This document shows positions 30,058 through 39,462 of a DNA stretch of 64,000 bases, in pieces. A model generated the notes under the pieces. It had not been told where the DNA came from, searched no databases, and was given only the letters and a program-made list of their open reading frames with translations. The position numbers were made by a program, and so were the translations under genes. Numbering within the stretch: position 1 is the stretch's first letter; each line of letters starts with the position of its first letter. Origin of the DNA: Terriglobia bacterium (GTDB lineage Bacteria > Acidobacteriota > Terriglobia > Acidiferrales > UBA7541); NCBI GenBank assembly GCA_020072805.1, contig JAIQGC010000005.1, positions 35,902-99,901 on the forward strand, written 5' to 3'.

Positions 30058-31413
30058 CTAACGGACCCTCTTTGCCTCTTTGCCTTTTTTTGCGGGCGGC
30101 AGGGAAGCGCTCCCTTTCCTCCGGCCCCCCGCGATGCGCTGCTCCAGCCGCGCCAGTCGCGCTGAAAATTTTTCTTCGAGGCGCGCCGCGCGCGCCGTTG
30201 CTTCCGCGGAGGACCACGGAGATCCCCCCTGGCCGCGGAGAAGTTGAGCTTTGCGCATTCCCAGGCGGGCAAAATCCGCGGCGCGCTCGATGTTGCGCGA
30301 GCGGCGCTCGTGATGAATGGCAAGCTGCTCGCAGGCCAGCAGGCCGTCGCGCGGATCGGCGAGGAGTTTCTCCCACAGCGCTGCCGCGGTGTCGTAATCG
30401 GCGCTGCGCCGCGCGCGCAGGGCCAAGTCGCGCTGCGCCAGGGGATGAAATGCCGCGGGCAGCCCGCTTTCCATCGCCCGCGTACACACGGCATTGGCGC
30501 GGGCGGGTTCTCCGCGCCGCTCCAGATAGCGCGAAAGCCCGAAGAGGTCCACGCTATGGGCTTCCGGCGCTTCTCCGGCGGAATCCGCAAGCATGGCGTT
30601 AATTTTTCCGAACAGGGCGGCCAGTCCGCGCAGGTCCATCTGATTATGCCGGGCCACGCCGGCCAGGGGCGCGACGGGCCCTCCGCGCAGATAGTCGAAG
30701 TAGAATTGCGGAATCAGCGCCGAAGGAACGTCGTGGTCGCGGCGCCACCCGAGCCGCGGCGCGTCCAGCACGTGGCGTTCGAGTTCAGCCAGACGCACCG
30801 AGCCCAGCCGCAACTTCCACAGCGCCCGCGCCGGATGCAGCAGGTCCAGATGCGCAGCCAGGCGCGGCGCGGCGATGGCCCGTGTCATGGTGAAGCGGCT
30901 TTGCAGCAGCGGCCAGTCGAAGCTCTTACCGTTGAAGGTCACCAGCACCGGGCGCTTGGCGATGCGCGTAGCCAGTTCCTGCAGCAGCGAATATTCCTCG
31001 GTGAAATCGCGCAGAACAAGCTGCTCGACCTGCAATCCTCCCGCGTCCCACCAGCCAATCCCCACTAGGAAAGCGTAGGTGCCCGTTCCACCGGCGAGGC
31101 CGGTGGTTTCCGTGTCGAGAAAAAGCCATTGCGCGGGGTCGGCGAGCGCGGCGCGCATGCGGCGGCTGGCGGTTTCGTCCCGCGTGCGCGAGAGAATTTC
31201 CAGCGCCGCGGGCGCCGGCTCTGAAAATTCCGGGCTGGAAAACCAGGTGCGTAAGGCAAGATGTTCGCCGTAGCGGTTGCTGGCCACGGCGGCGCCCAGG
31301 GCACGTGCCAGCGCGTCCGTTTCCTGCGGCGCGCGCAACTCCGCCGGGCGCGCCCCTTCCGCTCGCGCGGGTTTGAGCGCGGCCAGGCGCGCGAATTTAT
31401 CTTGATGGCTCAT
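30058..31413 (-). CDS. MrfB/YprB-like RNase H-fold exonuclease
   Basis: LFLDTETTGLAGGTGTYAFLVG, LVTFNGKSFDWPLLQSRFTM, HNQMDLRGLAALF; start MSHQDKF at 31413 just after the helicase stop. Confidence 0.85.
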   Translation of the reverse strand: MSHQDKFARLAALKPARAEGARPAELRAPQETDALARALGAAVASNRYGEHLALRTWFSSPEFSEPAPAALEILSRTRDETASRRMRAALADPAQWLFLDTETTGLAGGTGTYAFLVGIGWWDAGGLQVEQLVLRDFTEEYSLLQELATRIAKRPVLVTFNGKSFDWPLLQSRFTMTRAIAAPRLAAHLDLLHPARALWKLRLGSVRLAELERHVLDAPRLGWRRDHDVPSALIPQFYFDYLRGGPVAPLAGVARHNQMDLRGLAALFGKINAMLADSAGEAPEAHSVDLFGLSRYLERRGEPARANAVCTRAMESGLPAAFHPLAQRDLALRARRSADYDTAAALWEKLLADPRDGLLACEQLAIHHERRSRNIERAADFARLGMRKAQLLRGQGGSPWSSAEATARAARLEEKFSARLARLEQRIAGGRRKGSASLPPAKKGKEAKRVR

Positions 31414-31415
31414 GC

Positions 31416-33911
31416 TCAAATCGCGAGCCCCGCCGCGCTCGCTCCGCCCTCTCCGCAGCGGCACAGACGATCGAGGATGGCCAGGGCGGCCTCCTTGGCC
31501 CGCGGCGCGAGGTCGCCCGCCGGGCCCACGCAGGAGGGGCAGCCCTGCTCGCAGGCGCAGCCCGCGATCAGCTCGCGCGTTTGCCGCAGCAGCGTCTCGT
31601 GCACGCGGAAGAGCGGTTCGGAGAAGCCGATGCCGCCGGGATAGGCGTCGTAGAGATAGAGATTCGGCTCGAAAAACTCCCTGGCATTCGCGCCCACCGC
31701 ATCTTCCAGACGCAGCGGAGCGAACTCGGCGTTCTCCGCGCCGGGCGCCGGGGGCCGTTCGCCGATGGAGGTGCCCAGGTCGCGCGTGTCGCACATCAGC
31801 AGCAGCGTGGCCACCGATTCCAGCGCGTGCAGCAGCCCGAACATGCCGCTCTGCCGCTCGCTGATGCTGAAGGGCAGCGATTCCAGCAGCGCGCGCTCGA
31901 GCGTGATCCACCAGGCGGTCGTGTGCATCTCGTTTTCGGGGAGTTCCAGCTGCCCCGCGCCCACGTTTTCGTTGGTGAAAAATTTTATCTTCTTGAAGCC
32001 CACCACCTGCGAGCGCACCAGCACGTCCCCGTGGGCGTGGGTATAGGAGGGGGCGGATGGGTTTGTAGCGGGGTTGAGGTTGAGATCCTTCGCTTCGCTC
32101 AGGATGACAGCATTGGCCGTTTGTGGCGAGCGCTGCTGCGCGGCAATGTCCAGCACGCGCACCTGGGTATAGCGGATGGCATCGGTGTAATAATCGCAAT
32201 CCACCTTCTTTACGTAAGCCTTGCGCTCCTCGAAATCCAGATGCTCCACGTGGTATTGCTGCGCCCCGTGCAGATAAATCGCCTTGGGATGCACCATGTC
32301 CAGCGCGCTGGTGAAGTCAATCTCCCCGATCACCTCGGGCTGCCCGGTAATGTCCACGATCACGAAATTGTCGCTGGAAACCGAGCGCAGGCTCACGGTG
32401 TCCGCCGGATAGGCTTCGTGCGTCCAGTGCCAGTGCTCGCCCGCGCGGTGCAGATAGCCGGCCTCCGCGAGCCGCGCGCACAGCTCCCTCACGTCCACCG
32501 CGCCGAAGCGCTCCTCCGGGCGGATGGGCAGCTCGAACGCCGCGCATTTCAGATGGTTGACGAGAATTTCCAGATTGTCCGGCTGGATGAAGGCGTGCTC
32601 CGGTGTGTTGCCGAAAAAATAGTCAGGATTGCGCACCATGAACTGATCGAGCGGCGCCGAAGAGGCCACCAGCACCGCGCAGGAACTTCCGCTGCGCCGC
32701 CCGGCGCGCCCGGCGCGCTGCCAGGTTGAAGCGATAGTGCCGGGGTATCCGGCCAGCACGGCGGCATCGAGCGAGCCGACGTCAATGCCCAGCTCCAGCG
32801 CGCTGGTGGAGACGACGCCGCGGATGCGCCCTTCGCGCAGCCCGCGCTCGATCTCGCGCCGCTCGCCGGGAAGGTATCCGCCGCGATAGCCGCGAATTTT
32901 CTCCGCCCCGCCGGGTGCATGCGGATTGGCTTGCTGCAAGTAGGTCAGCAGCAGTTCGGTGTGCAGGCGGCTGTTGGCGAAGACGATGGTCTGCAAATCG
33001 TGCCGCAGAAATTCCTGGGCCACGCGCGAGGATTCGTTGATATAGCTGCGGCGAATTCCCAGCGCCCGGTTGACCACCGGCGGATTGTAGAAAACAAAGG
33101 TCTTCTCCGCGGCCGGCGCCCCGTTGGCCTCCAGCACCTCCACTTCCGCTTCCAGCAGCCGCCCGGCCAGCTCTCCGGGATTAGCGATCGTCGCCGAGGA
33201 GCAGATGAATTGCAGCTCCCGACCGTAAAATCGCGCCACGCGCCGCAGCCGCCGCAGCACATTGGCCAAGTGGCTGCCAAAAACGCCCCGGTAGGTGTGC
33301 AGTTCGTCCAGTACGACGTAGCGCAAATTCTCGAACAGGCGCGTCCAGCGCGTATGGTGCGGCAGAATTCCCGTGTGCAGCATGTCCGGATTGGTCAGCA
33401 CGATGTGCCCCAGCTCGCGGATGGCTTTGCGCGCGCCGCCGGGCGTGTCCCCGTCGTAGGTGAAGACCCCAAAGCGGTTCTCCAGCCGCTCGTTCAGGTC
33501 GTGCAACTCGGCCAACTGGTCCTGCGCCAGGGCCTTGGTCGGGAAAAGATAGAGTGCGCGGGTGTCGCTGTTTTCCAGAATCGCGTTGACCACCGGCAGG
33601 TTGTAGCACAGCGTTTTTCCAGAAGCCGTGGGCGTGACCACCACGACGTTTTTGCCCTCGCGGACGGCCTCCGCCGCGGCGGCCTGATGGCTATAGAGCC
33701 GGGTAATGCCTTTGGCGGCATAAGTCGCGGCCAGATCGGCGTGCGTCCAGGCAGGTAGGTCGGCCCACTGCGCCTCCCGCGCGGGGAAGTGGCGTACCGC
33801 GGTGAGTATTTCTCCGCGTGTGTCGCGCGCGGCCAGCGCGTCCAGCACCTCAGCAACCCGGGCGATGGACTGTCCGGTGGAGGGAGCGCGAACGGCCAGA
33901 GAATGGGGCAT
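31416..33911 (-). CDS. MrfA/YprA-like DEAD/DEAH helicase with C-terminal DUF1998-type domain
   Basis: TPTASGKTLCYNLPVVN, VLDELHTYRG, STSALELGIDVGSLDAAVLAGYPGTIASTWQRAGRAGR; C-terminal Cys cluster CACEQGCPSC. Confidence 0.9.
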   Translation of the reverse strand: MPHSLAVRAPSTGQSIARVAEVLDALAARDTRGEILTAVRHFPAREAQWADLPAWTHADLAATYAAKGITRLYSHQAAAAEAVREGKNVVVVTPTASGKTLCYNLPVVNAILENSDTRALYLFPTKALAQDQLAELHDLNERLENRFGVFTYDGDTPGGARKAIRELGHIVLTNPDMLHTGILPHHTRWTRLFENLRYVVLDELHTYRGVFGSHLANVLRRLRRVARFYGRELQFICSSATIANPGELAGRLLEAEVEVLEANGAPAAEKTFVFYNPPVVNRALGIRRSYINESSRVAQEFLRHDLQTIVFANSRLHTELLLTYLQQANPHAPGGAEKIRGYRGGYLPGERREIERGLREGRIRGVVSTSALELGIDVGSLDAAVLAGYPGTIASTWQRAGRAGRRSGSSCAVLVASSAPLDQFMVRNPDYFFGNTPEHAFIQPDNLEILVNHLKCAAFELPIRPEERFGAVDVRELCARLAEAGYLHRAGEHWHWTHEAYPADTVSLRSVSSDNFVIVDITGQPEVIGEIDFTSALDMVHPKAIYLHGAQQYHVEHLDFEERKAYVKKVDCDYYTDAIRYTQVRVLDIAAQQRSPQTANAVILSEAKDLNLNPATNPSAPSYTHAHGDVLVRSQVVGFKKIKFFTNENVGAGQLELPENEMHTTAWWITLERALLESLPFSISERQSGMFGLLHALESVATLLLMCDTRDLGTSIGERPPAPGAENAEFAPLRLEDAVGANAREFFEPNLYLYDAYPGGIGFSEPLFRVHETLLRQTRELIAGCACEQGCPSCVGPAGDLAPRAKEAALAILDRLCRCGEGGASAAGLAI
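32082..32110. repeat. Dispersed ATCCTTCGCTTCGCTCAGGATGACA repeat inside a coding sequence
   Basis: gagatccttcgcttcgctcaggatgacag, encodes VILSEAKDL on the minus strand; related copy at 62615-62718. Confidence 0.75.
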
Positions 33912-34027
33912 GGGGAAGGCCTCCTGTGATTCGCCTTTTATTCGCCTAAGCTATCATGCCGCCCATCCCGGCGCAAGATCGTTCTGCGCATTTTGCGGAA
34001 CCGCCCGGCTCATGTAAGATTGCTCGC

Positions 34028-34966
34028 ATGCGAAAACTATCTTTTTTTGCGGTAACTCTCTTGTCGGCCGGAATTCTGCTGGCCGGAACAGCCGTCGCCC
34101 AGCAGGCTCCGGCGCCTAAACCCCAACCCGCCGCACCGACCGCCAAGGCGCCGCAGAAGCCTCCCGTGGCCAAAACCTCGCCGGGCGCCAAGCCGGGCCT
34201 CTCCGCCGCCTCGGCGCTCAAGACACAGAAAGAAAAGATCAGCTACGCCCTCGGAATGAACATGGGCAACAACATGGCAAAGAGCATGACCGAGGAAGGC
34301 GTGGACATCGACCGCGCTCTTTTTGCGCGGGGCTTGAAGGACGCGCTGACCGGCGGAAAGCCGCTGCTGACGGAAGCGGAAGCGAAAGAAGCGATCATGG
34401 CCTTCCAGATCGAGGAGCGCTCGAAGATGGAAGCCAAGCTGGAGAAACTGGGCGAAGCTAACAAGAAAGAGGGCGAGGCATTTCTGGCCGCCAACAAGAC
34501 CAAGGAAGGGGTGGTCACTCTGCCCAGCGGTTTGCAATACAAGATTCTGACCGCGGGAACAGGGCCGAAACCCACCGCTGCCGATTCCGTGGTCTGCAAC
34601 TATCGCGGCACGACCCTCGATGGCAAGGAATTTGACAGCTCCTACAAGCGCGGCCAGCCCGCCACTCTTCCCGTTGGCGGCGCCATGATCAAGGGCTGGA
34701 CCGAGGCCCTGCAGCTCATGCCGGTGGGTTCGAAGTGGCAGATCTTCATTCCCTCCGACATCGGCTTCGGTCCGCGCGGCAACGGTCCGGACATCGGGCC
34801 GAATGCCACCACCATTTTCGAGGTGGAACTGATCTCCATCAAGGAAAAGACTCCGGCCCCGGCTGCAACTCCAGCTCCTGCTGCTGCGCCAGCACCACCG
34901 CCGGCACCAACAGCGGCACCAGCGGCAGTAGCGGCGCCGACCCCGGCTCCCCCGAAAAAACCCTAG
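34028..34966 (+). CDS. FKBP-type peptidyl-prolyl cis-trans isomerase, secreted
   Basis: Signal peptide; LPSGLQYKILTAGTGPKPTAADSVVCNYRGTTLDGKEFDSSYKRGQP..DIGFGPRG. Confidence 0.9.
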   Translation: MRKLSFFAVTLLSAGILLAGTAVAQQAPAPKPQPAAPTAKAPQKPPVAKTSPGAKPGLSAASALKTQKEKISYALGMNMGNNMAKSMTEEGVDIDRALFARGLKDALTGGKPLLTEAEAKEAIMAFQIEERSKMEAKLEKLGEANKKEGEAFLAANKTKEGVVTLPSGLQYKILTAGTGPKPTAADSVVCNYRGTTLDGKEFDSSYKRGQPATLPVGGAMIKGWTEALQLMPVGSKWQIFIPSDIGFGPRGNGPDIGPNATTIFEVELISIKEKTPAPAATPAPAAAPAPPPAPTAAPAAVAAPTPAPPKKP

Positions 34967-34991
34967 CGGGTTGCGGTAAGAAACACGGGCT

Positions 34992-35089
34992 CTGTCATTT
35001 CGAGGCGCCGCAGGCGTCGAGAAATCTTTCTTTGAGAAAGGCCAGCAAGAGAGAGATTCCTCGTCGCTTCGCTCCTCGGAATGACACAT
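34992..35089. repeat. Dispersed inverted-repeat element (TGTCATTTCGAG..CTCCTCGGAATGACA)
   Basis: Read directly; right half matches 136-169. Confidence 0.7.
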
Positions 35090-35126
35090 GAAGTGAGTTT
35101 TTCCGCAGACTGCTAACGCGCGGGCC

Positions 35127-36788
35127 TTACTCCAGCCGCAGGGCCTGGATCTGTTTTCCTTTGACGCGTATATCGATGCCGAGGGGCGGGCGAATGTCCG
35201 TCCCTTTCACGATTTCTCCGCGCACCAGGATGTTTCCCTCGATTTGCTTCAGCCGCATCGGATCAAACACGGTGTGCGTGCAGGGGTTGCCCACCATGGG
35301 ATGCTCCGCCGCGAATCCGTAGTCGGAGGAGAGCTTCGCCAGGTCGGTAATGAATTCGTAGTGACAGCGGCGGTCGTAGATCACTTCGGTGGAAAAAGCC
35401 CAATACGAACCGCTCTTCTCCGCCGCTCCCCCCTGCAAGCGCACCAGCATTGCGGGGACGCTGGAAGTCGCAGTGGCTCCCTGCAGAAAGAATTCCTTTG
35501 AAGACCACGGCGCGGCCATCTCTACCACCGTGGCTACTTCGGGATGATCCGCCGTGGCCACCGGAGGCGCCGGGGCCCTCGCGGGCTGCGGCGCGGGCGC
35601 GTCAACCTGCGCGGCGGGTTCCACCGGGACGGGCTCCTGCTGCCCGGATTTCCGCATTGCGCGCACTCCGAAAAATCCCAAAACAGCGGCCAAAGCCAGT
35701 CCCGCGGCCCACATCCCCAGCGTCCGGCTTTTTCCTCGCTGCTCCACCGCGCCCGCTTCGCTTCCGCCGGTTTCGGGAGTTGCCGGTTTGGCCTTCGGTT
35801 CCAGGCCCGGAATTCTGGGCATCTCCGCCTTCAGGGGAATCTTCGACGGCACAGGCGCCCCAGCGGGTACGGTGGGCACAGGCTCTGTTCGCCGCCGCGG
35901 TGGCGGCGTCGTCGTCGTCGGTGGCAGCGCCACCGCCACCGTGGCAGTCGCGCTCGGCCCCGCTGCGCGGTAGTTTTTCAACTCCTCACTCATCTCCCGG
36001 CAAGTCTGGTAGCGCTTGCTGGGGTCTTTGGCCAGTGCTTTCAGGATCACTTTGCTGATCCCCGGATGAACCCCCGGCGCAATCTGCTGCGGCGGCGCGG
36101 GCTCTTCGTTGCCGATCTTGTAGAGCACCGTGGCGATGTCCTGCCCGCTGAACGGCCTTTGCCCGGTGACCAGTTCGTAGAGCATCACCCCCAGCGAAAA
36201 TATGTCCGCGCGGCCGTCCATCACCCGTCCCTTGATCTGTTCGGGCGACATATAGCTGGGCGTGCCCATCACGTGCTTGGTCTGCTGCGCGGCTCCGTAT
36301 TGCAGGATTTTGGCCGTGCCGAAATCCGTGATTTTCACGGTGTCGTCGCTGGTGATCATCAGGTTGGCCGGCTTGATGTCCCGGTGCACCACATTGCGCT
36401 CGTGCGCGAAATGCAGAGCCGCGCAGGCCTGCTCCATGATCCGCAGCGTGCGCGTCAGCGGAAAGCTTTGCCGGTCCTCGATCAGCCCCAGCAGGCTCCG
36501 CCCCTCCACCATCTCCATGGTGATGTAATAGAGCCCGTTTTCCTCCCCGGCATCGTGGATCACCACGATGTTCGGGTGGGTCAGCAGGCCCGCCGCCTGC
36601 GCCTCCGTCTGGAATCGCTGCAAGAGATCGGCTGACGATAATCCGCTGCCTTCCGCGCTCAGCTTGATCGTCTTCACCGCCACGGTGCGCCCGATCACCG
36701 GGTCTTTGGCCTTGTACACCACGCCCATGGCGCCTCGCCCCAGCTCGCCCAGCACTTCGTACCGCCCCACTTTTTTCAGCTCTTCCAT
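35127..36788 (-). CDS. Serine/threonine protein kinase with TM segment and C-terminal extracytoplasmic region
   Basis: YEVLGELGRGAMGVVYKAKD, VVHRDIKPANLMI, DFGTAKI, GTPSYMSPEQ. Confidence 0.93.
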   Translation of the reverse strand: MEELKKVGRYEVLGELGRGAMGVVYKAKDPVIGRTVAVKTIKLSAEGSGLSSADLLQRFQTEAQAAGLLTHPNIVVIHDAGEENGLYYITMEMVEGRSLLGLIEDRQSFPLTRTLRIMEQACAALHFAHERNVVHRDIKPANLMITSDDTVKITDFGTAKILQYGAAQQTKHVMGTPSYMSPEQIKGRVMDGRADIFSLGVMLYELVTGQRPFSGQDIATVLYKIGNEEPAPPQQIAPGVHPGISKVILKALAKDPSKRYQTCREMSEELKNYRAAGPSATATVAVALPPTTTTPPPRRRTEPVPTVPAGAPVPSKIPLKAEMPRIPGLEPKAKPATPETGGSEAGAVEQRGKSRTLGMWAAGLALAAVLGFFGVRAMRKSGQQEPVPVEPAAQVDAPAPQPARAPAPPVATADHPEVATVVEMAAPWSSKEFFLQGATATSSVPAMLVRLQGGAAEKSGSYWAFSTEVIYDRRCHYEFITDLAKLSSDYGFAAEHPMVGNPCTHTVFDPMRLKQIEGNILVRGEIVKGTDIRPPLGIDIRVKGKQIQALRLE

Positions 36789-36887
36789 CGCCCCGTCCCG
36801 CCGCTCATTCCGCCCGCACGCCCAAATCTATCCTATCTTCGGCAGTCTACGGGTGCTCCGTGCTTCCCCTGCACTAACTTTTTGGAA

Positions 36888-38108
36888 TCACTCGCGCTCC
36901 CCCGGCTCCTGCAAGCGCAGGATGATCACCGTTCCCGCGAAGAACAGCACCGCCGTGGCCCCGAACGCCATGCGCCCGCCGAGAGCGCTCCAGAGAAATC
37001 CCACCAGTACGCTTGAGAAAAAATCCCCCGCCGCGTTCACCGCCGCCAGCGTCCCAAAGGCCATTCCGTGTTGTTCGCGCGGCACCAGTTCCGCCGCCAG
37101 CGAATCCTCCAGCGCCTCTTCGGTGCCCACATAGATTCCCGCCAGCGCGAACAGTCCCGCCAGCATCCAGAAACTGCTCATGCCCGCCGCCAGAAGAATC
37201 GCGGTGACGCCCGCCAGCGCGTAGCCCGCCGCCAGAACATGTTTGCGCAGGCGCACATGATCGCTCAGCCACCCGCTGGCGTATGCCGACCCCGCATAGA
37301 ACACGTTGTGCAGCGTATAGAGCACCACCGCCAGGCTGGCCGCCCGCGCCGCTCCGTGCCCCGCCGCCAGCTGCCGCGCCGCGTAGAGAATCAGCAGCGT
37401 ATGCGAAAAATCCCCCGCTCCGAACACTCCCACTCCCACCAGAAACCGCCGGAAGGGAACTGGCAGCGCGCGCACTCCGTGCCAGAACGATTTTTGCGAA
37501 CGCGCCCCCACCGGCCGCTCCCGCACCAGCAGCCAGAAAGCCGCCACCGCGGTCATTCCCGGCACGAGCGTCCACAGAAACACCGTGCGGTAGTTATGCC
37601 CCGTGCGCTCCAGAAGCCATAGCGCCGTCAGCGGCCCGATGATTGCTCCCGTGGTGTCCAGCAGCCGCTCGAAGCCGAACGCCCGCCCGTAGGCCTGCGG
37701 CGGGACGTCCGCGGCCAGCAGCGTCTTGCGCGCAGGCGTGCGGATGCCCCGGCCGAACCACGCCGCCGAGCGGCCAAAAAGAATGTGCACGGCATGTGTG
37801 GCGAAGGCAAAAGTCGCGGTGGCCAGCCCCGTGATCGCGTATCCCGCCACGGCCAGCGGCTTGCGGTGCTTCAGTTTGTCGGTAAAATGCCCCGCGGCGA
37901 GCTTGGTGATGCTGGAGAGACCGTCGGCTACTCCTTCGATCACTCCCAGCCACGCCGGGCCCGCTCCCACGGTTGCCAAAAACGCCGGCAGTACCGCCGT
38001 GGCGATCTCGTGGCTCCAGTCGCTGAACAGGCTGGTCAAGCCAACGCCCAGCACCGTGCGATTAAGCCAGCGCTCGTGCGGGGGATGCGGTGTCGTGGAG
38101 GAGTCCAT
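36888..38108 (-). CDS. MFS transporter
   Basis: Multi-TM; GRGIRTPARKTLLAADVPPQAYGRAFGFERLLDTTGAIIGP. Confidence 0.85.
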   Translation of the reverse strand: MDSSTTPHPPHERWLNRTVLGVGLTSLFSDWSHEIATAVLPAFLATVGAGPAWLGVIEGVADGLSSITKLAAGHFTDKLKHRKPLAVAGYAITGLATATFAFATHAVHILFGRSAAWFGRGIRTPARKTLLAADVPPQAYGRAFGFERLLDTTGAIIGPLTALWLLERTGHNYRTVFLWTLVPGMTAVAAFWLLVRERPVGARSQKSFWHGVRALPVPFRRFLVGVGVFGAGDFSHTLLILYAARQLAAGHGAARAASLAVVLYTLHNVFYAGSAYASGWLSDHVRLRKHVLAAGYALAGVTAILLAAGMSSFWMLAGLFALAGIYVGTEEALEDSLAAELVPREQHGMAFGTLAAVNAAGDFFSSVLVGFLWSALGGRMAFGATAVLFFAGTVIILRLQEPGERE

Positions 38109-38214
38109 GGGAGCGTCGCGCGGTTCGAGTGTAGGGGGAAAAGTTAAAAGTTCAAAGTTGAAAGTTGCAAGGCGGAAAAAACCGAAACGCGCGAGCAGGC
38201 CGCGCTCCGGCGCG

Positions 38215-38565
38215 CTACTTTTTCTTCGCCGCGCGATAGAGAATCACGCGCACCTTCTCCAGCGTGATCAGTCCGCCCTCGACCATCTCGTCCAGCCGCG
38301 GCAGGATCCCCTCGATGCGTTCCTGCGTCTCCACCACCTCGACGATGATGGGGAGATCCTGCGAAAGCCGCAGCAGCTTGTCCGTGTGGTAGATGCTGGA
38401 CCCACCGTAGCCCGCCACTCCCCGCAGCACCGTAGCTCCCGAAAATCCCTCCTTGCGCAGCAGTTCCACGATGGCTTCGTGCAGCGGCCGCCCGTGCCAC
38501 TTGTCGGACTCCCCGATGTGTATGCGCATCAGCGTCCGCTCGCCCTCGAATTTTTCGTGTCCCAT
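38215..38565 (-). CDS. DUF190 family protein
   Basis: MRIHIGESDKWHGRPLHEAIVELLRKEGFSGATVLRGVAGYGGSSIYH. Confidence 0.85.
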   Translation of the reverse strand: MGHEKFEGERTLMRIHIGESDKWHGRPLHEAIVELLRKEGFSGATVLRGVAGYGGSSIYHTDKLLRLSQDLPIIVEVVETQERIEGILPRLDEMVEGGLITLEKVRVILYRAAKKK

Positions 38566-38573
38566 GCCCGCTC

Positions 38574-38957
38574 CTAGAAGCGATTCGCCAGCCGGATTCC
38601 CGCTACCGACAGAAACAGCCCGGCCACCACGCTGGCTCCCACGTAAGCCGCCGCGCGCAGCCATTCTCCGTCTTCCATCATCTTGGCTGTTTCCCAGCCG
38701 AAACTCGAAAACGTCGTGTACCCGCCGAAAAACCCGATGGCCATCGCTGCGCGCCATTCCGGTGCGACGATGATCCGGTTCAGCGTCAGTTGCCCCAGCA
38801 GCCCCAGGAAAAAACAGCCGCTCAGGTTCACCGCCAGCGTTCCGTAGGGAAACGTTCCCCCGCTGCGATGCTGCACGAGCCCCTGCAAGCCGTATCTCGC
38901 CACGGTCCCCAGCGCTCCAAACAATGCGATTAGTGCGATGCGCACATCGGCTCCCAT
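38574..38957 (-). CDS. crcB: Fluoride exporter CrcB/Fluc
   Basis: GALGTVARYGL, GTLAVNLSGCFFLGLL, GFFGGYTTFSSFGWET. Confidence 0.92.
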   Translation of the reverse strand: MGADVRIALIALFGALGTVARYGLQGLVQHRSGGTFPYGTLAVNLSGCFFLGLLGQLTLNRIIVAPEWRAAMAIGFFGGYTTFSSFGWETAKMMEDGEWLRAAAYVGASVVAGLFLSVAGIRLANRF

Positions 38958-39039
38958 TCAGCCTCTCCGGCGAACTTCCCGCCCGGCAAAAGTTCTTTCG
39001 GAGAGAAAGTGTAGCCCCGCCCTCCGGGGCGTGCAACCT

Positions 39040-39462
39040 TCACTGTCCCGGATGCTTATGCTGTTCCGCCGCGCCGTCCTTTGGCGCCGCTCCGGGCGCC
39101 GGAGAAACCGCGGGTGGATTCTTCCCGGTTTTTTGCACCAGCACGATTTTCTCGAGATGGCTCTTGCCCTCGGCCACCACCAGGTCCGCGCTAATCTTGT
39201 CGCCCGCTCCCAGCTTCTCGATCTCCTTCGCGTCGGCCACCTGGTAGCTCATGGTCATCGCCGGCATCAGCCCCGGAATTTCTTCGCCGTTCAGCGTGAT
39301 CATTTTTGCCGCCACATCCACCGAAATCACTTCCCCCGATATCGCGTAATGCTTTGCCGGCGCCGCGGAGCAGGCGCCCAGAAAAAAGAGCGCTCCCGTT
39401 GTTGCCAGCAGTGCTGCAAGCGCATGTCTCATGTTCACCTTCTCCTTTGGCCCTGGCTTCAA
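39040..39462 (-). CDS. Periplasmic copper-binding (CusF-like) lipoprotein
   Basis: LGACSAAP lipobox; YAISGEVISVDVAAKMITLNGEEIPGLMPAMTMSYQV. Confidence 0.8.
   Translation of the reverse strand: MKPGPKEKVNMRHALAALLATTGALFFLGACSAAPAKHYAISGEVISVDVAAKMITLNGEEIPGLMPAMTMSYQVADAKEIEKLGAGDKISADLVVAEGKSHLEKIVLVQKTGKNPPAVSPAPGAAPKDGAAEQHKHPGQ

Noticed and set aside
31414-32199. N-terminal part of ORF 30058-32199 (minus, CHPERSEGS-containing)
   Set aside because: Repeat-derived and overlapping the helicase; the exonuclease more plausibly starts at MSHQDKF (31413).
34037-35089. ORF beginning MCHSEERSDEES
   Set aside because: Spurious translation of the dispersed repeat element, antisense to the FKBP gene.
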